DNA of 19,674 bases from Proteobacteria bacterium UBA3588 (GCA_002376325.1 DFMR01000106.1:804-20477), one strand, 5' to 3'; positions 8,065 to 15,200 are shown, counted from the stretch's first letter. Numbers and translations are program-made. Notes: generated from the letters alone by a model not told the origin.

Positions 8065-8066
8065 GT

Positions 8067-8098
8067 TGTAGGATGGGTCGAACATGGTGATACCCATC
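8067..8098. repeat. Intergenic repeat of the GTAGGATGGGT...ACCCATC type
   Basis: GATGGGT (8072-8078) and ACCCATC (8092-8098) are inverted arms of 7 bp around a 13-base centre, preceded by TTGTAG directly after the MFS stop. From memory, this sequence type recurs between genes in many proteobacterial genomes; only one copy is seen here. Confidence 0.4.
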
Positions 8099-8120
8099 GT
8101 CCGGCTATATCGCGGCCAAA

Positions 8121-8167
8121 AAAATGCCTGCGATCGATCGCACCAGGCGATCAACCGCAGGCGTTTT
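8121..8167. terminator. Bidirectional intrinsic terminator between fsr and hupE
   Basis: AAAATGCCTGCG (8121-8132) pairs with CGCAGGCGTTTT (8156-8167), a 12-bp stem with one G-T wobble and A/T-rich ends. On the + strand the stem ends in TTTT, and on the - strand the complement of the run of As at 8118-8124 gives a longer T-run. The 23-base loop can itself pair (GATCG with CGATC). It sits between convergent genes, as expected for a terminator serving both. Confidence 0.75.
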
Positions 8168-8178
8168 GCGAAAAACAA

Positions 8179-8769
8179 TTAAAGCGTTGCGACCAGCCAG
8201 ATGCCGGCGCCGGCGATCAGTGCACCGCCGCTACGCAACAGCCATTGATGCCGTTTGAGTGCCGTGCCGATGGCGAAACCGGTGAAGTGCAGCAGGACGC
8301 TCGCAGTGGTCATGCCGAGCAGGAACAGGAATCCGGCAGCGGCCTCGGGCAGCGCGGCGCCGTGGGCATAGCCGTGAAACATGGCGAACAGGCCGACCAG
8401 AAACATGCCGGCGCCGGTGGACACCCGCCAGGTCAGCGTTACCGCCAGACCAAGCACCAGCACCGATACGGCGATGAAAGGCTCCACCAGCGGCAGATGA
8501 ACGCTGCCCGACATGCCCAACAATGCCCCCGTTACCAGCATCACCACGAAGGCCGTCGGCACCTTCCATGAGGCGGAACCGCCCAGGCTCGCGGCCCACA
8601 GACCGACGGTGAGCATGGCCAGCATGTGATCGATGCCGCTGAACGGATGGGCAAAGCCGGCGGCAAGACCGCCGTTGGCCATGCCGACCAGGATGTGGGC
8701 CGAGGCGATGCCGGGCGCAATCAACAGTGCGACGAGCGAGGTAAGTGCGGCAATTTTGCGTAGCTTCAC
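8179..8769 (-). CDS. hupE: HupE/UreJ family protein (probable nickel transporter)
   Basis: A 196-residue membrane protein from the GTG at 8769. It starts with the signal peptide VKLRKIAALTSLVALLIAPGIASA, cleaved before His25. The family signature HPFSGIDH (residues 41-48) follows, and further on FHGYAHG; these histidines are the presumed Ni2+ ligands. About five more hydrophobic segments run to the C-terminus. The GTG start is supported by AAGGAGG eight bases upstream. An ATG at 8793 overlaps the hynL stop (TAATG) and would add an eight-residue polar leader before the signal peptide. It is the last gene of the hydrogenase operon. In Rhizobium, HupE mediates nickel entry for hydrogenase; the same job is inferred here. 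Confidence 0.9.
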   Translation of the reverse strand: MKLRKIAALTSLVALLIAPGIASAHILVGMANGGLAAGFAHPFSGIDHMLAMLTVGLWAASLGGSASWKVPTAFVVMLVTGALLGMSGSVHLPLVEPFIAVSVLVLGLAVTLTWRVSTGAGMFLVGLFAMFHGYAHGAALPEAAAGFLFLLGMTTASVLLHFTGFAIGTALKRHQWLLRSGGALIAGAGIWLVATL

Positions 8770-8777
8770 GGGACGTT

Positions 8778-8784
8778 CCTCCTT
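8778..8784 (-). promoter_or_regulatory. Strong ribosome binding site deciding the GTG start of hupE
   Basis: AAGGAGG on the - strand, eight bases before the GTG at 8769. It lies inside the longer alternative frame that begins at the ATG overlapping the hynL stop. Confidence 0.7.
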
Positions 8785-8792
8785 GCAGTTCA

Positions 8793-10556
8793 TTAACGGA
8801 CCTTGACCTTCACCAGCTCCTCACCGTCGGGATCGGTGACATGCACCGCACAGGCGATGCACGGGTCGAAGCTGTGAATGGTACGCAGGATCTCGATCGG
8901 TTGTTTCGGATCGTACAGTGCCTGCCCCTTGAGTGCGGCCTCGTAGGGACCGTCGTTGCCGGCGCTATCGCGCGGGCCGGCGTTCCAGGTGGAGGGCACC
9001 ACCGCCTGGTAGTTGTCGATCTTGCCGTCCTTGATCACGATCCAGTGGCCGAGGGCGCCGCGCGGCGCCTCCATGAAGCCGACACCTTTCGCGGTCTTGG
9101 GCCAGGTCGAGGGCTCCCACAGTGCCTCGTTGAAGGTGCGCAGGTCGCCCGCCTTGATGTTGGCCATCAACTGGTCGTACCAGCCCGGCATGGCATCGGC
9201 GATCACCTTGCTCTCCAGCGTGCGTGCGGCGGTGCGGCCGAGGGTGGAGAACAATCCCTGCACCGGCAGGTCGAGCTTCTTCAGTGTCATGTCGACCAAC
9301 TCCTTGGTTTCGGCATTGCCCTTGGCGTAGAGCATCAATACCCGCGCCAACGGTCCTACTTCGATCGCCTTGCCTTTCCAGCGCGGCGACTTGAGCCAGG
9401 AGTAGCTCTTGTCCGTGTCGAGGTGTTCATAGGGCGGCTTGGGGCCGGTGTAATTCAGATTGGTCTCGCCGTCGTAGGGATGCAGACCTTTATCGTTGCC
9501 GACGCTGTAGTCGTACCAGGAGTGGGAGACGTACTCCTGGATCTGATCGGCGGCGTTCATGTCCAGCTCGTGGATAGTGGAGAGATCGCGGTTGAGGATC
9601 ACGCCGGTCGGGATCAGGAAGCTGGACGGGTCGTCCATGCTGGTCGACGGCAAGTCGCCGTAGGTGAGGAAATTGCCGATGCCTTCGCCATGGGTGGCCC
9701 AATCCTTGTAGAAACCGGCGATGGCGAGGGTATCGGGTACGTAGACCTGATCGACAAAGCTCTGCATCTTGGCGATGATCTCCTTCACCTTCTGCAGGCC
9801 GGTCAAATCGACCGCCGTCGCCGCCATGCCGCCGCGGTAATGCGAGCCGAAACCTTGCCCGTGTTCGGTATCGATGCTGATGGCGCAGGGGGCGCCGCCG
9901 ACGACGAAGTTGGGATGGGGATTCTTGCCGCCGAAGATGGCGTGCAGCTTGGCCACCTCGCGCTGCCACGCCAGGGCATCGAGATAGTGGGCGACCGCCA
10001 TCAGGTTCGCCTCCGGCGGCAGCTTGTAGGCCGGATGGCCCCAGTAGCCATTGGCGAAGATGCCGAGCTGTCCGCCCTCGACGAAGTTCTTCAGCTTGGT
10101 CTTCACGTCGGAGAAATAGCCGGGCGACGATTTTGGATAGTTGCTGATCGACTGCGCCAGGTCCGATGTCGCCTTGGGATCGGCCTTGAGTGCCGAGACC
10201 ACGTCGACCCAATCGAGCGCATGCAGATGATAGAAGTGCATCACATGGTCATGCACGTATTGCGCGCCGATCATCAGGTTGCGGATCAGCTGGGCGTTGT
10301 GCGGAATCTTGTAGTCGAGAGCGTTTTCCACTGCGCGCACCGAGGCGATGCCGTGCACCAGGGTGCAGACGCCGCAGATGCGCTGGGCGAAGGCCCAGGC
10401 GTCGCGCGGGTCGCGGCCGCGCAGAATGATCTCGATGCCACGCACCATGGTGCCGGAGCTGTAGGCCTGGCGAATGACCCCTCCGTCGGTTTCCGCTTCG
10501 ATGCGCAGATGCCCCTCGATGCGGGTGATGGGATCGACGACGACTTTTTGATTCAT
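8793..10556 (-). CDS. hynL: [NiFe] hydrogenase large subunit, group 1 Isp-type
   Basis: A 587-residue catalytic subunit holding the Ni-Fe(CN)2CO site for H2 = 2H+ + 2e-. The N-terminal L1 motif RICGVC places Cys61 and Cys64. The C-terminal L2 motif DPCIACAVH places Cys566 and Cys569, with His572 as the expected cleavage point. The 15 residues after His572 (VTDPDGEELVKVKVR) form the removable tail cut by the HynD protease once nickel is in. There is no signal peptide, in line with co-export with the Tat-tagged small subunit. GAGGAT lies upstream of the ATG, 37 bases after isp2. All four cysteine ligands are present, so the gene looks intact. The symbol follows Thiocapsa usage; hydL or hupL are synonyms in other species. 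Confidence 0.97.
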   Translation of the reverse strand: MNQKVVVDPITRIEGHLRIEAETDGGVIRQAYSSGTMVRGIEIILRGRDPRDAWAFAQRICGVCTLVHGIASVRAVENALDYKIPHNAQLIRNLMIGAQYVHDHVMHFYHLHALDWVDVVSALKADPKATSDLAQSISNYPKSSPGYFSDVKTKLKNFVEGGQLGIFANGYWGHPAYKLPPEANLMAVAHYLDALAWQREVAKLHAIFGGKNPHPNFVVGGAPCAISIDTEHGQGFGSHYRGGMAATAVDLTGLQKVKEIIAKMQSFVDQVYVPDTLAIAGFYKDWATHGEGIGNFLTYGDLPSTSMDDPSSFLIPTGVILNRDLSTIHELDMNAADQIQEYVSHSWYDYSVGNDKGLHPYDGETNLNYTGPKPPYEHLDTDKSYSWLKSPRWKGKAIEVGPLARVLMLYAKGNAETKELVDMTLKKLDLPVQGLFSTLGRTAARTLESKVIADAMPGWYDQLMANIKAGDLRTFNEALWEPSTWPKTAKGVGFMEAPRGALGHWIVIKDGKIDNYQAVVPSTWNAGPRDSAGNDGPYEAALKGQALYDPKQPIEILRTIHSFDPCIACAVHVTDPDGEELVKVKVR

Positions 10557-10593
10557 GGATTAATCCTCGCTATCGAATGCGACCGCATCGCCG

Positions 10594-11850
10594 CTACTCT
10601 TCCAGATGGTCGGCCACCAACTCGGTCAGGCCCACGACGTTTATGTTCATGTTGTAGTGCTCCAACCCCTCTTCCAGCACGATGCGGCAGTTGGCGCAGG
10701 CGGTGACCATGGTGTGTACGCCGACTTCGTCCAGTTGCGATTTCTTGCGTTTGAACGCCTTGAGCCGCAGCTCCTCGGCCCGATCGTTGGCGCTCACGCC
10801 GCCGCCGCCGCCGCAACACCAGTTGATGGTGCCGTGATCTTTCATGTCGCGGAAATCGCTGGCCACCTCGCCGAGCAGCCGGCGCGGCTGCGCCACCACG
10901 CCGCCGCGCCGCACGATCTGGCACGGGTCGTGGAAGGTGAGCGGCTTACTCTCTTTGCCCCGGGTCTTCAACCGTCCTTCGCTGCGCAACTGATCGAGGA
11001 GTTCGAGAATGTGGATCACCTGGAATTTGTAGGATCGGCCGATCAGATTTGGCCCCTCCCAGCGGATGGCGGTAAAGGCGTGGCCGCACTCGGGGCTGAT
11101 GACGTATTTCACGCCCAGCTTCTCCGCCGCGTCGACGACGCGCTGCACGATCTCGCGGGCGATATCCGACACGCCGATCTGGATGCCGCTGTTGGTGGCC
11201 TCAAACGCCTCCGACGACAAGGTCCAGCTGACGCCCGCCTTGTGGAAGATGCGCGCCAGCGAGCCGAGGTACTCGGGGAAATTGATGATCTCCATCGAAG
11301 AGAGGATGGCCATGTAATCGGCACCCTGGACATCGATCGGGATGGTGAGGCCGGTCTCGGCCTCCTGCGCCCGAATCTGCGCCTGCAGCGCGCCCAGCTT
11401 CACTCCCATCGGACTGCCCAGCGCCACCGTGCGCTTGGTGGCGCCGATAACCCCTTCCGGCGCATGCCCCGAGGCCGCCATCCCCTCGCGCATCTTGCGC
11501 ACCATGTAGGTGATGTCGTTGCCCACCGGACAGGCCAGCGAACAACGGCCGCACAGGGTGCAACTGTCGTACACCAGCGTGCTCCACTGCTCCAGCTCGT
11601 CGTCGCTGACCGGTTTCGACAGACCGAGCATCCTGCCGAGCCGGCCGAACAGCGTATACTCCTGGCGCCACAACCGGCGCAGCGGCTCCAGCTTGTGAAT
11701 CGGCGTGTACTTCGGCTCGCGCGTCTCGGTGAAAAACAGGCACGCCTCGGAACATATGCCGCAGTGGACGCAGCTGGAGAAAAAGCTGGCGATGGGCGCA
11801 TCCATCACCTCGCGAAAGGCCTTGATACCTTTTTGCAATGAAGCGCTCAT
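10594..11850 (-). CDS. isp2: Isp2: HdrD/DsrK-like iron-sulfur protein of the hydrogenase
   Basis: A 418-residue cytoplasmic protein with two ferredoxin-type [4Fe-4S] motifs: CVHCGICSEAC (Cys27, 30, 33, 37) and CTLCGRCSLACP (Cys97, 100, 103, 107). The C-terminal half has one complete CCG domain: Cys310 in HDPC, Cys345-Cys346 in WCCGGGG, and Cys385/Cys388 in CANC. In heterodisulfide reductase such a domain binds the unusual cluster that works on disulfides. A first CCG-like half is reduced to PECGHAF (Cys255). Relatives are HdrD and DsrK. With Isp1 it is thought to pass electrons between the hydrogenase and the cytoplasm or quinone pool. Its ATG overlaps, as ATGA, the stop of a 75-codon ORF that separates it from isp1. 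Confidence 0.93.
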   Translation of the reverse strand: MSASLQKGIKAFREVMDAPIASFFSSCVHCGICSEACLFFTETREPKYTPIHKLEPLRRLWRQEYTLFGRLGRMLGLSKPVSDDELEQWSTLVYDSCTLCGRCSLACPVGNDITYMVRKMREGMAASGHAPEGVIGATKRTVALGSPMGVKLGALQAQIRAQEAETGLTIPIDVQGADYMAILSSMEIINFPEYLGSLARIFHKAGVSWTLSSEAFEATNSGIQIGVSDIAREIVQRVVDAAEKLGVKYVISPECGHAFTAIRWEGPNLIGRSYKFQVIHILELLDQLRSEGRLKTRGKESKPLTFHDPCQIVRRGGVVAQPRRLLGEVASDFRDMKDHGTINWCCGGGGGVSANDRAEELRLKAFKRKKSQLDEVGVHTMVTACANCRIVLEEGLEHYNMNINVVGLTELVADHLEE

Positions 11851-12074
11851 CGGGTCACCCCCTCACCAGAAGGCTGCGTGGTTTCAGCGAACACGTCACG
11901 GTCAAACAAACCTAAACGTACCCCGTATTCCCAGTGATTAGTTCTTATCTGCTCCCTGCTCACGACATCGCCTCGGTGAGCGCGGTTGATATTCATATCG
12001 TCCAGTTCTCGGCAGCCGGCGCCATTCGCGGACGCTCGCATCCCCGCGCTGCGGAGCCCCTGCTCCCTGCTCAT
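11847..12074 (-). CDS. Possible 75-residue ORF between isp1 and isp2
   Basis: The ATG at 12074 overlaps the isp1 stop as ATGA, and the stop at 11847 overlaps the isp2 ATG as ATGA, so translation could run through all three. The product starts MSREQGLRSAGMRASANG and ends QPSGEGVTR, with no recognisable domain, signal peptide or membrane segment. SREQ occurs twice because of an 18-bp direct repeat with 111-base (37-codon) spacing. Codons such as TTA, AGA and ATA are unlike the GC-rich use of its neighbours. It may be an expressed small protein, or an inserted repeat segment whose only role is to carry ribosomes from isp1 to isp2. Confidence 0.35.
   Translation of the reverse strand: MSREQGLRSAGMRASANGAGCRELDDMNINRAHRGDVVSREQIRTNHWEYGVRLGLFDRDVFAETTQPSGEGVTR
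11949..11966. repeat. Direct repeat copy 1 in the isp1-isp2 spacer
   Basis: CTGCTCCCTGCTCACGAC on the + strand matches the copy at 12060-12077 in 17 of 18 bases. The adjoining CCCAGTGATTAG is also typical, from memory, of non-coding dispersed repeats rather than of genes. Confidence 0.75.
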
Positions 12075-12077
12075 GAC
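12060..12077. repeat. Direct repeat copy 2, covering the isp1 stop
   Basis: CTGCTCCCTGCTCATGAC on the + strand, the second copy of the 18-bp repeat. It includes the isp1 stop and the ATG of the spacer ORF, so the isp1 3' junction lies within repeat sequence. Confidence 0.75.
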
Positions 12078-12730
12078 GCCACCCCTCTGCGCGCAAACCA
12101 GTCGCCGTTGAACCAGCGGGAGATGAACAGCGACATCATGTGCGTCAGCTTGGTGAACGGGAACACGATCAGCAGCAGTTCCACCGACATGATGTGTATC
12201 GCCAGCATCAGCGTGTAATCGAGCAGCAGGTGGTGATAGCTCATGTAGCCGGTAAGCAGCGGCAGGAACGTTACGGTCCAGGCGACATAGTCGCCGACAC
12301 CGGAGAGGAAACGCTTCACCGGGTCCATGATCCGATTCACCAGGGTGACGATCAGGGCCAGCAGCGTGATCACCGCCACCAAGTCGATCAGCGGCGTCGG
12401 CAGGTTGGGCCAGTGCAGCCCCGTCACCGATCGAATCAGCATGATGTGCGGCGCCAGCAACAGCAACACCACAAAAAAGCCGAGGTGAAAGGTGTAGCCG
12501 GCGATATAGGTGAGCATCGACACCTTGAAGAACGGTTTGCTGGGAATCGAGCGCGCCCATAGGGTGCGCCAACCGGAACCCGGGCCACCGCTGCGCGGCG
12601 GCGCCAGATCCGGCTTGCGCCCGAGGCTGTATATCTCGAACAGGCGCAGCACCATGCCGAAGACGAAGATCGCGACGGCCCCTACCAGCGCCGGGCCGCG
12701 CGCCCACAACAAAAGATCCATGAAGGTCAT
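12071..12730 (-). CDS. isp1: Isp1: NarI/DsrM-like cytochrome b membrane subunit
   Basis: A 219-residue inner-membrane protein with about five hydrophobic segments: residues near 8-33, 72-100, 113-133, 148-163 and 170-192. Histidines in or near these segments (His82, His95, His166/167, His179, His197) are candidate ligands for two b-type hemes, as in NarI and DsrM. It would take electrons from the periplasmic hydrogenase dimer and pass them to quinone or to Isp2. The ATG starts one base after the hynS stop, with GGAGAAG just upstream, so the two are tightly coupled. The C-terminus ends WFARRGVAS within an 18-bp direct repeat that also marks a spacer before isp2, so the last residues may have been altered. 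Confidence 0.92.
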   Translation of the reverse strand: MTFMDLLLWARGPALVGAVAIFVFGMVLRLFEIYSLGRKPDLAPPRSGGPGSGWRTLWARSIPSKPFFKVSMLTYIAGYTFHLGFFVVLLLLAPHIMLIRSVTGLHWPNLPTPLIDLVAVITLLALIVTLVNRIMDPVKRFLSGVGDYVAWTVTFLPLLTGYMSYHHLLLDYTLMLAIHIMSVELLLIVFPFTKLTHMMSLFISRWFNGDWFARRGVAS

Positions 12731-12731
12731 A

Positions 12732-13817
12732 TCACTTCTCCAGATCGTTGACGGTTACGGTCTCATGCTCCGCCTTGGCCTTGGCCTTGGCATGGTGGTT
12801 GGCGATACCCACGCCGACGCCGGCGGCAACGCCCACCACCGCAGCCGTGGCCGCCGCCGCAGCCACCGAATCGATCGGTGTCGACAGCGCTTGGTAGAAG
12901 CTGCCGTTGTCCCAGAAATTGGGCTCGGAGCAGCCGAGGCAGCCGTGGCCCGACTGGATCGGGAAGCTGGTCCCCTGATTCCACTTGGTGGTGGCGCAGA
13001 CGTTATGAGTGGTCGGCCCCTTGCAGCCCAACTCGAACAGGCACCAGCCGTTGCGCGCGCCTTCGTCGTCGAAGCTCTTGGCGAACTTGCCCTGGTCATA
13101 ATACGGCCGACGGTAGCAGCGGTCGTGAATGGTGTCGCCGTAGTACGAGCGCGGTCGGCCCAGTTCATCCAGGTCGGGAATGGTGCCGAAGGTGAGGTAT
13201 TGCACCAGCACGCCGGTGATCACCGCAGGGATCGGCGGGCAGCCGGGGACATGGATCACCGGCTTGTCCTTGACGATGTCGCTCACCGGCACCGCGCCGG
13301 TGGGATTGGGCTTGGCATAGGGGATGCCGCCGAACGAAGAGCAGGTGCCGATGCAGACCACGGCCGCGGCGCCGGCCGCCGCCTCTTTCAGCGTCTCCAG
13401 GTTGGTCTTGCCGGCGACGGTGGAGTAGTAGCCGCCGCCGCGCGTCGAGACCGAGCCGTCCACCAGCAGCAGATACTTGCCCCAGTTCTCCTTCATCGCG
13501 GTCTCGCGCGCCGCTTCCGCCGCGGTGCCGGCGGCTGCCTGCAGCGTCTCGTGGTAATCGAGGGAGATGGCGTCGAAGATCAGACTTTCCAGCGTGGGCG
13601 AGAAGGAGCGGGTAAGCGATTCGGTGCAGCCGGTGCACTCCTGGAACGACAACCAGATCACCGACGGCCGTTTGGCCTTGGCCAGCGCCTCGGCGACGGC
13701 CGATGCCATGGTCGGCGGCAGCGCCATCAGCGAGGTGGCGGCGGCGCAGAACTTGAGGAATGCCCGCCGGCTGACGCCGCGCTTTTTGAGGATATCGAGT
13801 AAGGTTTCATCCTGCAT
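12732..13817 (-). CDS. hynS: [NiFe] hydrogenase small subunit with Tat signal and C-terminal anchor
   Basis: 361 residues from the ATG at 13817, which has AAGGAGG eight bases upstream; the open frame to 13874 is ignored. The twin-arginine signal is SRRAFLKF (residues 16-23) with a hydrophobic stretch to about residue 40. Proximal-cluster cysteines are Cys61 and Cys64 (CTGC), Cys159 (GTC) and Cys193 (GCPP). Distal-cluster ligands are His231, Cys234, Cys259 and Cys265. Medial-cluster ligands are Cys274, Cys293 and Cys296. Glycines occupy positions 63 and 164, where oxygen-tolerant enzymes have two extra cysteines, so a standard [4Fe-4S] proximal cluster is predicted. An Ala/Val/Gly-rich helix (about 317-340) followed by a Lys/Ala-rich tail anchors it in the membrane. 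It passes electrons from the HynL active site to Isp1. Confidence 0.96.
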   Translation of the reverse strand: MQDETLLDILKKRGVSRRAFLKFCAAATSLMALPPTMASAVAEALAKAKRPSVIWLSFQECTGCTESLTRSFSPTLESLIFDAISLDYHETLQAAAGTAAEAARETAMKENWGKYLLLVDGSVSTRGGGYYSTVAGKTNLETLKEAAAGAAAVVCIGTCSSFGGIPYAKPNPTGAVPVSDIVKDKPVIHVPGCPPIPAVITGVLVQYLTFGTIPDLDELGRPRSYYGDTIHDRCYRRPYYDQGKFAKSFDDEGARNGWCLFELGCKGPTTHNVCATTKWNQGTSFPIQSGHGCLGCSEPNFWDNGSFYQALSTPIDSVAAAAATAAVVGVAAGVGVGIANHHAKAKAKAEHETVTVNDLEK

Positions 13818-13914
13818 AATCGCCCTCCTTAGGAGCTGCCGCCGACGTCGTTGCGCGGCACGCTGATATGCCAATTCTCAAAAGCCGTATCGGGCATCCC
13901 TGCGCCGAAATGAT

Positions 13915-14343
13915 TTACTCCACGGAACTCTTGTTCATATTCTCCTCGAACAGGCGCGCGCGCAGCGCCTCCAGCCCGTCCTTCACATCATCCTCCGGGG
14001 TCAGCAATATCTCCGGACAATGGGTAACTTCGATGAACTCGGCCATCACGTCGTCGTCTTCGTTGTAGTGGGTCACCCACCAGACGCCGGGAATGCCGGT
14101 CTCATGCACCCGGGTCACTCCCAGGCTGCTGACTTCGGCCGTCACCTCGCCCTCGCCCAACGTCTCCTCCAGCAGGTCGTAGGCCTCCGGCGTCAACGGC
14201 AGGCTGGAGAGATCGATACTGCCCTCCTCGCCCTTCTCAACCAACACCGTCAGCAACGTTTCGATCTCGCGCAATACTGCGCGCGCGCTGCCGTCGCCAC
14301 CGGCATCGATCACCTTCACTCCGATGCCGTCGAGCCCGCTCAT
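13915..14343 (-). CDS. hupH: HupH/HyaF-type hydrogenase maturation protein
   Basis: 142 residues from the ATG that overlaps the hynD stop as ATGA (14343); a longer frame to 14382 is not needed. The body IETLLTVLVEKGEEGSIDLSSLPLTPEAYDLLEETLGEGEVTAEV and the GIPGVWWVTHYN stretch are typical of the HupH/HyaF C-terminal domain. THCPEILLTPEDDV is the end of that domain. Family members act in maturation of the iron-sulfur small subunit before Tat export; their chemistry is not settled. It is shorter than many HyaF/HupH proteins, which carry a longer N-terminal part, so it may be a one-domain version. A 97-base gap separates it from hynS. Confidence 0.85.
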   Translation of the reverse strand: MSGLDGIGVKVIDAGGDGSARAVLREIETLLTVLVEKGEEGSIDLSSLPLTPEAYDLLEETLGEGEVTAEVSSLGVTRVHETGIPGVWWVTHYNEDDDVMAEFIEVTHCPEILLTPEDDVKDGLEALRARLFEENMNKSSVE

Positions 14344-14813
14344 TGCCGCCACCGTTGCATCAGGTCGACGGCCATTGCACACGCCAGGGGGATCGCCGCC
14401 GCCACCGCCGGGCTCGGCGCCTCGCCCCAGTCCACATGCTGCGGCTGGATGCCGATGAGGGCGCGGCGCGATGGTATCGAGTCGGTCAAATGGGCGATGG
14501 CCAACAGATCCACCAGGCTCACTTCGTGAACGCTGCGGCGTTTGCCGTGGCAGAGATAATCGTCCATCGCTTCATCTTCGAACAGCGAAACGGTGCCGGG
14601 CGGGGATTTGAGTTCGGCGGCGTCGATGACAATGAGTTGATCGGCTTCCGCCATCGGGCCTGCCAGGGTGAAGCTGAGCGTACCGCCGTCGAGAAAGTCG
14701 ACCGTATCCAGTTCGGGATGGTCGCGGCGCAGCCGCTCCATGACGTGGACGCCGACCCCTTCATCGGAAAGAAGGGTGTTGCCGACGCCCAATACGATGG
14801 TTCTCGTCTCCAT
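14340..14813 (-). CDS. hynD: Hydrogenase maturation endopeptidase (HyaD/HupD/HynD family)
   Basis: 157 residues starting at the ATG at 14813, with GAGGG just upstream. The opening TIVLGVGNTLLSDEGVGVHVME is the family signature and carries the first Ni-binding acidic residue (Glu in SDEG). FLDGGTLSF, with its Asp, and DQLIVIDAAELKSPPGTV continue the fold, and a further nickel-ligand histidine is likely in the C-terminal half. The enzyme senses nickel in the large-subunit precursor and cuts after the His of DPCxxCxxH, here His572 of HynL. It is the first gene of the hydrogenase operon, divergent from hypC, and ends in an ATGA overlap with hupH. Confidence 0.93.
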   Translation of the reverse strand: METRTIVLGVGNTLLSDEGVGVHVMERLRRDHPELDTVDFLDGGTLSFTLAGPMAEADQLIVIDAAELKSPPGTVSLFEDEAMDDYLCHGKRRSVHEVSLVDLLAIAHLTDSIPSRRALIGIQPQHVDWGEAPSPAVAAAIPLACAMAVDLMQRWRQ

Positions 14814-14848
14814 AACCCTCACGGTATTGCTTATGTTTATTATTAATA

Positions 14849-14862
14849 TCCGGACAACCGGA
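14849..14862. promoter_or_regulatory. Small palindrome in the hynD-hypC divergent region
   Basis: TCCGG (14849-14853) and CCGGA (14858-14862) are inverted around ACAA. The element lies in the AT-rich part of the 156-base gap between the divergent operons, next to a possible - strand -10 box (TATAGT, 14871-14866). It could be an operator or a leader hairpin of hynD; the arms are short and chance is possible. Confidence 0.3.
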
Positions 14863-14910
14863 GTAACTATAGACCCTGTGCGTTCATTTGCGCGATTGTC
14901 GCTACAAAAT

Positions 14911-14939
14911 TTGGGTCGATTTCACACTGGCGCTATACT
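14911..14939 (+). promoter_or_regulatory. Candidate sigma-70 promoter for hypCA
   Basis: TTGGGT (14911-14916), a 17-base spacer and TATACT (14934-14939, five of six consensus bases) end 30 bases before the hypC start. Transcription would begin near 14946. Hydrogenase accessory genes often use sigma-54 promoters, but no GG-N10-GC element was found here. Confidence 0.45.
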
Positions 14940-14969
14940 CAAACGCAATTCGACCACGGATAACCTACC

Positions 14970-15200
14970 ATGTGCCTCGGCATCCCGATGCAGATCGTCG
15001 CTATCGACGGCTATAGCGCACGCGCCAGCGCCAAAGGCGTGGAGCGCGACGTCAGCCTGTTCATGTTGCCGGAGAACGAAGTGGCGCCCGGTGATTTCGT
15101 CATCGTCCACGTCGGCTACGCGATTCAAAAGATCAGCGCGGAGGACGCGCGCAGCTCATGGGAGCTTTTTGATCAAATCTTAGCGCAAAGCGATGCATGA
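14970..15200 (+). CDS. hypC: Hydrogenase maturation chaperone HypC
   Basis: A 76-residue protein with the invariant N-terminus MCLGIPMQIV. Cys2, exposed after removal of the start methionine, binds the iron fragment. HypC forms a complex with HypD, carries Fe(CN)2CO and docks it on the immature large subunit, here HynL. Length and the LPENEVAPGDFVIVHVGYAI core (a beta-barrel with a conserved GYA) fit the HypC/HybG/HupF family. It opens the + strand maturation cluster, divergent from hynD. Its stop overlaps hypA by 8 bases, so the two are cotranslated. No second hypC-like chaperone gene lies in this window. Confidence 0.96.
   Translation: MCLGIPMQIVAIDGYSARASAKGVERDVSLFMLPENEVAPGDFVIVHVGYAIQKISAEDARSSWELFDQILAQSDA

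Noticed and set aside
8745..10706. A 653-codon open frame on the + strand opposite hynL, and similar long frames opposite isp2 (10606-11841) and hypD (16648-17976)
   Set aside because: These are shadows of high-GC genes. The opposite strand encodes proteins with full sets of diagnostic metal-binding motifs, while the shadows have low-complexity, Arg/Gly/Val-rich composition and no motifs.
11847..12707. A 286-codon - strand frame spanning most of isp1 and the spacer
   Set aside because: Over isp1 it is an out-of-frame shadow of a protein with clear membrane segments. Only its last 75 codons, outside isp1, are kept as a possible ORF.
13850..13905. Possible sigma-54 promoter before hynS (TTGGCAT...GTGC on the - strand)
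   Set aside because: The spacing between GG and GC is 11 bases rather than the required 10, and the flanks do not match the consensus.
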